Assembly (NCBI GenBank): GCA_941918925.1
Contig: OW799233.1
Coordinates: 110,853,833-110,917,832 of the forward strand
Direction: 5' to 3'
Length of the DNA stretch: 64,000 nucleotides
From: Phyto melanocephala
Lineage: Eukaryota; Arthropoda; Insecta; Diptera; Rhinophoridae
In this document: positions 1-11,800 of the stretch, one piece after another
Numbering within the stretch: the first letter of the stretch is position 1
Layout: each line of letters opens with the position of its first letter
Translations under genes and position numbers: made by a program
Notes under the pieces: model-generated
What the model was told of the DNA's origin: nothing
Databases searched by the model: none
The model's input: the letters and a program-made list of their open reading frames with translations, nothing else

Positions 1-975
1 TTGATAATAAAACTTTAGGAGCTAGATATAATAAAATAAGTACATATTTTCTTAAATTATTTTTGTCTTTAACTTTTTTTACGATTAGCTGTATATAGCA
101 TAACATGTTTAAAAGTAGTAACTAGCATGTCTGTAAGTTATCCAAGAGCAAATAATGTTAACTTTTGTAGTAAATTTATTGAGAAAAACAGAGACAGGCC
201 TTAGTCATTGCTCACACTGCAGAAAGATTTGGGGTGATTGTGCAGGTTTTAAAAAAATTTATGCTGCAATAGATCTTTGAAACATTGGAAGTGCAGACGG
301 ATGGACAGACGGACATTGCTCAGTCGACTATACAATAAATGAATAAGTTATATATATATACTGTTAACCTCATCATATTACGATATCATAATTTTACTCC
401 AATGTTCAAGATATCCATTTCCAAATTACAAGCTCATGCGAATTTCGCTATTTGTCCCCTGGATTATTGAAATAGTTAAACGAGTCAGTGTAACTCTAGT
501 CAGTATTTTATGTTATTCGATTTTTGTTACCATCCTCAATGTCCTGTTAGAATTTGTTTATCTCTGAACAAACGAAAAATTCTAGGAATCTCTGCATATT
601 CAATATAAAATACAACAATGATCCTCTTCAAAAAAAAAACCGATACTTTGAAGTATTTGATATGAAGAAGGTGTGTGTATTTTTAAAATGTGTGTGTTTG
701 TATAAAAAAAATATCAGTGTGTTTAAGGGGGATATTAGTACAAGTGTGAGTTTGTAAGAAGAGCTAGCGATCGTTTATAGATATTATTCGTATTAATAAG
801 AAAAAGATACCCGTTGTACCCTTAACCAAAAATCTTTACGCTGCTGCAGAGGTTGCTGTTGTTGAAGATGATTGTTTTTCGGCTTATCCCAATATTTATG
901 TATGAATCCAAGTAGTAGCTGTCTGTCCGTATATTTCGTTTTTGAGTATGGCTAATTGTGTACATATGATGAGCG

Positions 976-1009
<34 letters not shown>

Positions 1010-1427
1010 CGTAAGATACCTTTTATGATTCTTTAGATTTTGGTAGAATATTTATGTGTTTGAGTGTGTGTATGCGTATATGTAAGTGTATGTGCATGAA
1101 CTTATTTGATTGTTTGCTTTATATTTTTACCTTTTTACCTTTTGTTAGTTTTTATGTTTTTCGGTTTAAGATACAAATTTCTATATTATGAGCATGTTGC
1201 GTGTGTTTAACGATCAGTAAGAGATTTCTTTTTAAAGAGTGAAGTTAAAAGACAAATTCTTAAAAATGCCGAAACACTAAAATAAAAACTTAATATAATA
1301 TTTAATTAAGATAAATTTAAGAATTTTTGGTAACAATAAACAAAAATACAATTACATATTAACAAAATTTGTCTTAAATCGGTGTTTTATTAATTAAGTG
1401 TTGAAAGGAAAAAAATAAATATATTAT
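1..1427. other. Upstream region of the tolloid-like gene, no gene recognised
   Basis: AT-rich sequence with no convincing coding region. It holds a (TG)n microsatellite at about 976-1009 and a short fragment near 290-320 (GACGGATGGACAGACGGAC) of the kind found in the interspersed repeats elsewhere in this window. The promoter and 5' UTR of the downstream gene should lie here or further upstream, but I see no TATA box or initiator I would defend. The ATG at 1428 follows an A/T-rich leader. Confidence 0.5.
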
Positions 1428-2882
1428 ATGATGATGTTAAAAGATTTATATACAATTCTGTGTTGTATTTTACTAATGCCAGTTATAAATGGCTCATCTT
1501 CCAAAAGTTTAATAAAAATACCCAAGGACTTACAAATAGATCCTCAAGGTTATTTTGATATTGTTGAAAGGCCAGAACAGTTTCTGGAAATTGATCAACA
1601 ACTTGTATGTATTTACCTTATACTAAAAAGAAAAGAAATAAATAAAATTATTTATAATTTAATATCCTTGCAGGCCCCAAATACTAAAGGAAATGTGGCT
1701 GGTAAATCACCTGCCCATGTCCAGCATTTATTAGAATTGGCGGCAGCAGAAGCCGACAAAGAAGCTTTAATTTCCGCTAAAAAAGCACGCAAAAAATCAC
1801 AAAAACACATGCCAGCATTTTTGTTCAATAGTGATGTCTCAAAAATACAATCAAATGCCAAAAATATTGAACATGATACTCACCACAATTTCTTTTACGA
1901 ACGCAATATCATAGTAGAACCCAGCGTGCCGCCAGTTACATTTCTGACAGAGGAAAAATATAAAGGTGATGATTCGCAGGGGATACCAAAAGAGAGACTA
2001 AGACAAAAGTCATTGAAAAGGTAAGTCAAGAAAAATTTGTTATACTCGCATTTGAAATCAAACACCGAAACATATAAAGCAGCTCAGAATTTGAAATTGA
2101 ATATCTAATGTTACTCAAAACAGCAGGTGCTTTTGTGCCAGTTAAAACTATTCTCTTCGAAAAATACCTTCAAAAGTATAAAATCCTCATATGTTTAAAT
2201 TAATGATTTAAAATTCAAATATTACCCACATACATTTAATTACTACTCAATTCTTTATTTTCTCTCTTAATTTTTTTCCGTTTCTTGTGCTCTTTATTTA
2301 AAATTTCCCTTGCAATTAAGAGCAATTAAACGCATCCACCCCTTAAATTAATGTTATTGCTTTGCCGCAAACACTTATGTATCTCAAGTGTTTTTACCTG
2401 CATGACCCTAAAATTTCAAGTGTTTTATGGCCACTCAAACACACACAATGATCGTAAGCTGAATTCGCAACAAATACTTTTGTTTTTAACAAACAAGGAT
2501 GGAATGCATTTCCCTTAAAATCTTTTTATTATTAATGTTTAAATATTTCAAAGAATTCTTACACTAATTTGCTAAGTATTGTTGAGAAAATTCCCGAGAA
2601 AACTGTTAGCATTTTCAATTGAGTTTAAAGGATTTGTACCTGCTGTGTGGTTTCAAGTACCTGGCGGTTTTAAAATCTATAAAAAAAAATAAATATATAA
2701 CAATGAGATTTATTTTAAGGATTTTGTTGCTGATTTTTTATTTTAATTTTATTTTATTTTATTTATTTTTACAGGCGTTTGTTTAAACAACTGAAGGGTC
2801 GAAAGGTGCGAGGACACAAAAGACACAAGAAGCGTAGTAGTAAGGCGGCGCACAAACGCAAGAAATCGAAATTTTTACAGAG
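1428..2882 (+). CDS. tld: tolloid exons 1-3: signal peptide and prodomain
   Basis: Exon 1 (1428-1604) opens with [19 protein letters not shown], a typical signal peptide. Exon 2 (1674-2020) carries an Ala/Lys-rich helical stretch and ends in AG|GTAAGT. Exon 3 (2775-2882) encodes about 36 residues, nearly half of them Lys, Arg or His (for example [12 protein letters not shown]). The start was chosen because it is the first ATG of the open frame and directly precedes the hydrophobic core; two further ATG codons follow immediately. Intron 1 is only 69 bp, a multiple of three, and has no in-frame stop. Prodomain exons are the least conserved part of the family, so exon 3 rests on splice phase, reading frame and dense codons rather than on homology. 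Confidence 0.8.
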
Positions 2883-5800
2883 GTAAACATGCAATTTATT
2901 GTGTAAAAATTTTGAATTTACATTGTACAGGACAAATTTAGTATACACAAATTGGAGAATATTAATAAAATGACTCTCTATTTAAAACATAAAAATCTAC
3001 TATGAATGTGACAATTAGTAGTAATACCTTATGTGGATCTAAGAGCCAACCAAGTTCTTAAGCTTGTTTAAGCACAAATAAAAAAAATCTTTTAAGATAT
3101 TTTTTTTTTACTATGAATACAAAAGTCTTCACTAATATGGATTTTTGATCAAACTACTTATTTCAGCAACCCTTAAATGGTTTGCATTTAGCAACTATAT
3201 TAAACAAACGGTCGTAGAATTTTAGGTGATTTTGTTATCAAGTTTTAAAAATGATGGGAAATGAAATTAAATGCAAGTGAATAAGCAAAAATAATGTTAA
3301 AATTCTAAAGTTAATGAGGTTATAGAGGCATTTAACAGATTAAATGAACACCTGTAATATTTTTATTTTTAATTAAATCTTGTTTGACTCACAGATTAAA
3401 CTGAAGAATAGTTTATTTAAAACTACTTTCGATTTTTTAATAGACTCTTATTGTTTTCATAAATTTATTTCTACATAAGCAAACACCAGAAACAGTTAAC
3501 TAGCAAAAACATTTTTTAAAATAAAACAAGTAAGAGCGCTATATTCGGCCATGCCGAATCTTATATACCCTTCACAACGTGTAGTCATGCAATAACAGTG
3601 GTTTGTGTCACCATTCATCCCATATGATATACGTACATACATATAAAAACATACATATATAAAAACATCCCATTGTAAAATTAAAAATTCACGTATGTAT
3701 GTTAAAAAAACAAAAAAAAAAAATTAAAAAAAAATTTTAAAAAAAATTTAAAAAAAAATTTAAAAAAAAATTAAAAAAAAAATTATTATGTATAAAATAT
3801 ATATAAAACAAAAAAAAAAATAAAAAAAAAATTAAAAAAAAAATAAAAAATAATAAAAATATAAATAATATATTAAATAAAAAATAAAAAAAAAATAAAA
3901 AAAAATTTAAAAAAAAATTTAAAAAAAAATTTAAAAAAAAAATTTTTTTGGCTCAGCTGGGATTCGATGCCACGTTTTCTCTAACCAGTATACACGTTTG
4001 TATGTATGTATGTTGTTGTTGTAATGTTGTTTTTGTGAAAAAAAATCGAGGTGGTCGTGGGTTTTTGCTCATATCTCAGTTGTTTATGTACCGATGTTTC
4101 TGATTTTCAATACCGATCTACTCCCGAATATTTCTGATATTTTAATACCTTACCCGGGTCCAACCTATGTCGGGGGGCTTCAAAAAGTTGATTTCAACAT
4201 ACACACGGACAGACGGACAGACTGACAGAGCTTAATCGCCTCCCCTATTCATAAGCTTTCAGAAAATATATACTTTATGGGGTCGGAAATGAAAATTGTA
4301 GAAATTTCACACGGAATGACAAACCTATATATACCCTTTTTCACTGTGTGAAGGGTATAATAAATTTTTTTAAGTGAACATTAGACAAGACAAATAATTT
4401 TATAAATACAAAAATTATAACCAAAGCCTATCCTACCTCTGATGAACTAAAGTTATACAATAAATTAACATTTATTTTTGTGTTCATAACATTATCTTTG
4501 TCCCATCGAAAGCCATATATAATAAATGAAATAATACATTGCAGTATGAATTTACAATTCACTATATTCTGATCCTAACGGAGTACGGTTGTTATCGAAA
4601 CTAATTTGGAAACAAATTATATTGTCAAACAATTAAAAGTTGCCTTAGGAAGAAATTTAATTTCACACTGCAATGCAAAACTGCGTTTATGAAAACATCT
4701 AAGATATCAAATATTAGGTCCAAGTGTTGTAGCGTGCTTCGCGAAAAATAGGAATGTTAATTGTGAGTCACACCATAACGTCAAGTTTTTTGTCCAACTT
4801 AATTTGACATTTCTTTGTTTTAGTATTTGACAAATTCAACCATGGAGAGGCACACAATTGAGCAGCGCGTTAAGATTGTTGAAGCCTTTACGAAAATGGG
4901 CATTTCCACATTTTCACCTCAGTGGATTTGTTAGCAAGCAGAAATCCACTGGTAATTATTAAAATTTCGATGCATCTACAAAAAATGACTGGTTAGTGCG
5001 GTTTATAGGGTGGTGGCTTCATAAGGTACTTCTTTGAAAATGAGGTCGGCCAAGCAGTTACCGTGAATGGTGTTCGCTATTGCGAGATGAGAACGAACTT
5101 CTTGTGAACTGGACGATATGTGGATCCAACAGTATGGTGACCAACGAAATAATGTCTCTTTTTTGCAAATAATTTTATGGCCATGTAATCATATGTCATG
5201 GCGATGTTAATTAACTGCCTCGATCATGTGATTTCATACCGTTGAATTTCTTGCTTTGTGGATATTAAATAGAAAAAAATGTAGATCAATAAGTCAAGAA
5301 CAATTTAAGGGCTAAAGAATCAGATATTTCAGTAAATTAACGACAATTGACCTAAATTATGGCTCAGTGGCATATATTGACCATCGGAGAGATGTATGCG
5401 ACCGAAGCCGCGGCGAGCATGTGACCGATATTTAATTTCGCATATAATTGTCATAGGTTCTTCTATCATAATAAAAAATATTAAGATAATTCTCTGAAAA
5501 CTTTTTGTTTTATTTACAATTAACATTGTGCGTTTTGGTTAAACCACCCTTTATTTGTTAAAATGAGCGTGACCATTTTTTTGTTGTTACACCAAAACAT
5601 TGTCAAAACATATTAAAATCGACTGATATTGCAACTCAAAAAAAAAAAATATTTAATAAACTTTAACTTATAACGTGAGAAATTAATCAATTAGTGGTTA
5701 CGCCTAATTCGTTAAATATTTGCTTAATGCGAACATACCTTAAAACATAACTACATGTCTAATGTATCTGTTGTATTCTAAGGAAAGGTTTTGTTTAATT

Positions 5801-8800
5801 ATTGACCATAATTTTAATGGCATAACTCTCTGAAGCAATTAATTCGAAAATGTACGGAAAGTGGTTTGAGGTCAGTTTATATAATAAACTGACGAATACC
5901 TTGAAATTAAGGAACCGAAAAAGGACAAATAATTACTACTTGAACTAATTTTAGAATATATTCAGAATGAAAAAGAAATTGTAGTTACACACCTCTTACA
6001 CGTTAAAATTTTAATTTGTCTCCCATTCCTTTTTAAACTCTCTTTGGCGCTAAGACACAGAAATTTTAATTTGAAAAATATCAACTTGTATGCTTATATT
6101 GTCCTTTTTTTTATGTGAATATGGATGTGCGAATAAGAAAAATAAAAGAAATTTGCGAGTACAACATTCTCTGTACTTCCCCCATATTCTCATTATCTCA
6201 CTCACCAAGATCTAGAGTTTATAAAATTTAATTTGAACGTGTGAGAGGCATGTTGTCAGACCTGGGGGGTGTCAATTACATTTTGTATTTAATTACACCT
6301 ATAATTACACAATTACATGTAATTGTAATTGAAGAAGTAAAAATGAATTACAATTACATGTAATTGTAATTGAAGTTTTCTTAAATTACAATTACATGTA
6401 ATTGTAATTGAAAAAATTACAATTACAATTACATGTAATTGTAATTGGAAAAAAATCCAATTACAATTACATTTAATTGGAAAAAAAATTTTTCATTAAG
6501 TAATTTAAAAAAAACAAGTAATCATTACTTTTTTAAGTATTTATTGTGAAAAAAGTATTTAATTACAAAAATTATCAATTACATATTATATAAGCCAGTC
6601 TTTACCATTTAATAATTTTCAGTTTAAAAATGTTACGAACACGTCCGAATTGAAATTTCAATAATGATCGAAATGAAATCGATCGTTTTTCATCACATAC
6701 CTGATTGAAAAATAATAAAGACAAGGAACCAATTTAAAAAAATTTATTATTTGCTTTAAATAACACCATATAATTTAGAAAATCGTTTTAAGAATTTTAA
6801 GTTTTATTTTATGGTTTTAAAAATGTAATTGAATTTTGTTCAATTACAAGTAATTATTTGTTGATTAATTACAATTACAATTACTTGTAATTAGTAATTG
6901 AACATTTTCAATTACAATTACATGTAATGTGTTTTTGATTTTTTTCAATTAACAATTACAAGTAATTGTAATTGACATTTTTCAATTACAATTACATTTT
7001 ATTGTAATTGAGTTAAGTCCTTACTTTCAATTACAATTACTTGTAATTGTAATTTAGACTACCTCAATTACAAATTACATGTAATTGTAATTGTAATTGA
7101 AATGTAATTGAGATCCCCCAGGTCTGCATGTTGTACACCAAATTCAGAACATAATTTAAATCTACACTCTACACATCTAAATCAATTTTGTAATAAGGAA
7201 ATTAAAATATTTTCTGCCCAACATTTTGTATTTTTTTCACACCTAGTCCTCCTCTTCTAATGCAGCATAATGATCTAATATTGGACGACAGCATGCTAAA
7301 CGATGCCATTAATCGTCGCAAACGTGCTGTGACTGCTAAAAAAGAACGTATCTGGGATTATGGTGTGATACCATATGAAATCGATCACATTTTTAGTGGA
7401 GCGCACAAGGCTCTTTTCAAACAGGCCATGAGACATTGGGAAAATTTTACTTGTATAAAATTTGTAGAGAGAGATCCAAAGGTGCATCCTAATTATATAT
7501 ATTTTACAATTAAAAATTGTGGGTAAGTAAAGGTTGAAAGAAAAGCTTAAGTTTAAACTTAAATTTAAATTATTTTTTATTTATCAGATGCTGTTCTTTT
7601 GTGGGCAAACGCGGTAACGGTCGCCAAGCCATTTCCATAGGTCGTAACTGTGAAAAGTTTGGCATTGTGGTTCACGAGTTGGGTCATGTGGTGGGCTTTT
7701 GGCATGAACACACCCGCACAGATCGTGACAAACACATCATTATCAACAAGGTCAATATAATGAAGGGCCAGGAATATAACTTTGACGTTTTATCGCCCGA
7801 AGATGTCGACTCCCTGGGTTTACCTTATGACTATAATTCTATAATGCATTATGCTCGAAATACCTTTTCGAAAAGTGTCTATTTGGACACTATACAACCG
7901 TTGGGCGTAAGGGATCATGCAAAAATTGAAATTGGCCAACGTATTAAGCTGAGCTTAGGTGATATTGCCCAAGCTAATTTACTATATAAGTGTGCCACTT
8001 GTGGTCGTACGTTCCAGGAGAGTGAGGGACATATTATTGCTCCTCATTATAGTGAAAAAGGCCTCAGTGGCAATGATTTAAATGATGAGTTCGAAGGCAG
8101 TGGAAGTAATGGTGATTATGATTTTAGTGGAGACTTTCAAAAATCACTGGAATCGTGTGAATGGCGTATAACGGCCACCAATGGTGAAAGGATTATATTG
8201 CAGCTGCATCAAGTGGTATGTTGGAAAAACAATTTATTAATAAGTTAAAGTGCTAAATTTATTCGGATTTTTATATATCCTTCACTATAATGTGTATAAT
8301 AGTTAAGTCTTTTTTTCGATGCCCGTATTTATGAGGTTAAAAAACAATATATTTGCTATTTAGTTTCGGGCGGCATCTTTTATTTTGAACTTTTACATAG
8401 TTAACTGTGTTCTACTGGCCAAGCCCTTGCAATTGATAAACAAATTAATGGGGTTAATCAAAATTATATGTCATTTTGTTTCTAACACCATATCGTCGTC
8501 GGCTTTATATGCAAACCTGTTAAGTCCGAGATTTAAGTAAATTGAGATCTTGAGCCGTGTGGTAGAGAAGTTTACACATCGATGACTAGTATGTAGTTTT
8601 TCTTCAATTTGAGTCTGTAATAAGTAAGAGTGCTATATTCGGCCTTGCCGAATCTTATAAGCCCTTCACAACGTGTAGTCATGCAATAACAATTATTGTA
8701 TCACCATTCATCTCATATGAAATACGTACATATGTACATATAAAAAACATGCATATAAAAACATCCCATTGTACAATTATAAATTGATTTGGCGTATGTA

Positions 8801-11800
8801 TGTAAAAAAATTAAAAAAAAAACTAAAAAAAAAATATAAAAAAAAAATAAAAAAAACAATAAAAATATAAATCTATATATATAAAAGTGAAACTCTGTGT
8901 GTGTGTGTGTGTGTGTTAGCTATAGACTCCGAAACTGTAAAACCGATCGGGCTCAAACTTGGGTAAGTTGTTGTACACATACCAGGGAGTGTTTATGGGT
9001 GAAAAAAGTGGGCGGAGCCACGCCCGTAAAAAATTAGTTATCAGTTTTAGCTACTTGCACTTGACCGATTTTTCTGAAACTTTGCACACATATCGAGCTG
9101 TCATGACTGAATAATTTCATGATAAGAAAAGTGGGCGGGGCCACGCCCCTAAAAAAGTTTTAATTTTGAGGTACTTGCACTGGACCGATTTTTCTGAAAC
9201 TTTGCACACATATTGAGCTGTCATGGCTTAATAATTTCGTGATTGAAAAAGTGGGCGGGGCCACGCCCATAAAAAATTAGTTATCAGTTTTAGCTACTTG
9301 CACTGGACCGAATTTTCTGAAACTAAAAGCGAAAATACTGAGCTGTCACGACTTTACACTTTCATCATTAGAAAAGTGGGCAGTGCCACGCCCATTAAAA
9401 AATAGGTATCATTTTGGGGTACTTGCACTGGACCGATTTTTCTGAAACTTTGCACACATATTGAGTTGTCATGACTATACAGTTTCGTATTTAGGAAAGT
9501 GGGCAGTGCCACGCCCATAAAAAAAGGTATCATTTTGAGGTACTTACACTGGACCGATTTTTCTGAAACTTTGCACACATATCGAGCTGTCATGACTATA
9601 CAGTTTCGTAATTTGAAAAGTGGGCAGTGCCACGCTCATAAAGAAAAAGTTATGATATTCGATTAAAATTTAGAATGCGATTAAAATTCATGAAGGGGCG
9701 TAGCAACGCGCGCCGGGATTGGCTAGTATTATATAAAATAAAAAAAATTTTTTTGGCTCAGCTCAGTATACCACGTTTGTATGTATGTATGTGTTGAATG
9801 TTGTTGTTGTGAAGATAAAAACGAGGTGGTCGTGTTTGTTTGCTCATATCTCAGTTGTTTATGTACTGATGTTTCTGATTTTCAATAGCGATCTTCTCCC
9901 GAATATATCTGATAATACTTATTATGAATCCTAAATACTTTAATTGTGTAAATTTATTTGCAGAACCTCTACCTCTCCCTCAATTGCACTGATGATTATT
10001 TGGAAATACGCGATGGCTATTGGCACAAGTCACCAGTTATCCAACGTTTGTGTGGGAATCATACATCTATTACGATAAAAAGTGATTCCAGCCGCATGTT
10101 GATTAGTTATGTTAACCAGCGTAGCATTAAGGGATTTCGTGGCTTTATAGCCGATTTTGAGGGTAAGCATTTAAGTGTTAATATAAACCTTATGTACAGT
10201 AATTTCTGATAAATTGCTAAAACTAAAAAAACAGGTGGCATTTATGACTATATGACTCTTAAAATAACTAACAAGATTAAACTTAACGTTCATTCTTTAA
10301 TTGTTATGCATTTTATGTGTGTTGTTTATGAACAGAAAGTAGGCTTGTATGGAGTTATAAAAACAGTTACTTTACTTATTCTATAAGTAAGTAAGTATGT
10401 ATGTACTGTGAACTCCTAGCAAAACACCTTAAGTAGGCATAACACACTTTTTATTAACTGTATAAAACTTTTAAACATTTTTTTACACCAAGCATAAATA
10501 CATAAAAAATAATGAACAAATAAATAACTGCAGATTTTCTGCAAAATTTGAAGTCAGAAATTTGTAAAATTTTGCTTCGTTTACACTAATCTCATTGTAT
10601 TTAATAAATAGCAACAACATTTTTTTGTACTTTCAGTCAAGTAGCAATTTTTATTTGGGTTGTAAACAATTTTTAATTTAATTTTGATGTTCTCTTAATT
10701 ATAAATTAACTTTATGCCTTTTTAGTGGTCTGTGGTGGTGACATATTCTTAACTGAAGATCGACGCATTGATTCACCCAATTATCCTTTGGAATATTTTC
10801 CCGATAAAGAGTGTGTCTGGCGAATAACAGTGCCTGATAATCATCAAGTGGCCTTGAAGTTTCAATCGTTTGAACTTGAAAATCATGATAACTGTATCTA
10901 TGATTATGTTGAAATACGTGATGGCAATAGTTCAGAGTCGAAGTTAATTGGCATATTCTGTGGCTACAAATTGCCGCCAAACATAAAGTAAGTAATGTAG
11001 TATGAACCACAAACAACACTTCCTATTGAAATGTATTTAGAATTTAATACTTAAATTGTTTTTATTTTCATTTCTTATTTGCAACAACAGAACCAACAGT
11101 AATCAAATGTATTTGAAATTCGTATCGGATGGTTCAGTGCAAAAAGTTGGCTTTTCAGCTGTATTCATGCAGGAAGTAGATGAATGCAAATTTTCGAATC
11201 ACGGCTGTGAACACGAATGCATAAATACTTTGGGGAGCTATCAATGTGGTTGTTTTGCCGGCTATGAATTGCAGGCTAATGGCAGGACTTGTGAAGGTAT
11301 GTGGCATAATACTCTGTTGCAATATACAAACGCATGTGTTTTGCGATAATATTGCTTTCATGTAGTAACTATTTTATTGCCATTTTATATTGTTTTATTT
11401 TTGTCTATGATGCTTAGTATTGTAATTTATTGTTTTTCTTCTCTGCTCCACAGATGCCTGTGGTGGCATTATTGATGCTAGTGTGGGCAGTGGTGTGGTA
11501 AACTCACCCTCTTGGCCTGATGTTTATCCCATTTCGAAAGAGTGTGTTTGGGAAATAATTGCTCCAGCAAATCATGCAGTGTTCTTGAATTTCACACATT
11601 TCGATTTGGAGGGTACTAAGTTCCAATATACCGAGTGTAACTATGATTATTTGGTGATTTATTCGAAGCTGAGAGATAATCGTCTGAAGAAAATTGGTGT
11701 CTATTGTGGCCATGAAATACCGCCCACGATTAATTCGGAGCAAAGTATTTTAAGGCTGGAATTCTTTTCCGATAAATCGGTGCAACATACCGGATTTTCG

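Noticed and set aside
1652..1861. 69-codon reverse reading frame
   Set aside because: It lies opposite tolloid exon 2 and crosses the intron boundary; shadow of the real exon.
3700..3950. A-rich block with regular TTTAAA-like spacing as a CRISPR-like array or origin
   Set aside because: Simple low-complexity expansion within an interspersed repeat; no spacers and a eukaryotic context.
9354..9593. 79-codon reverse frame with an internal duplication
   Set aside because: The duplication is just the ~120-bp Helitron tandem unit read in a frame that happens to be open.
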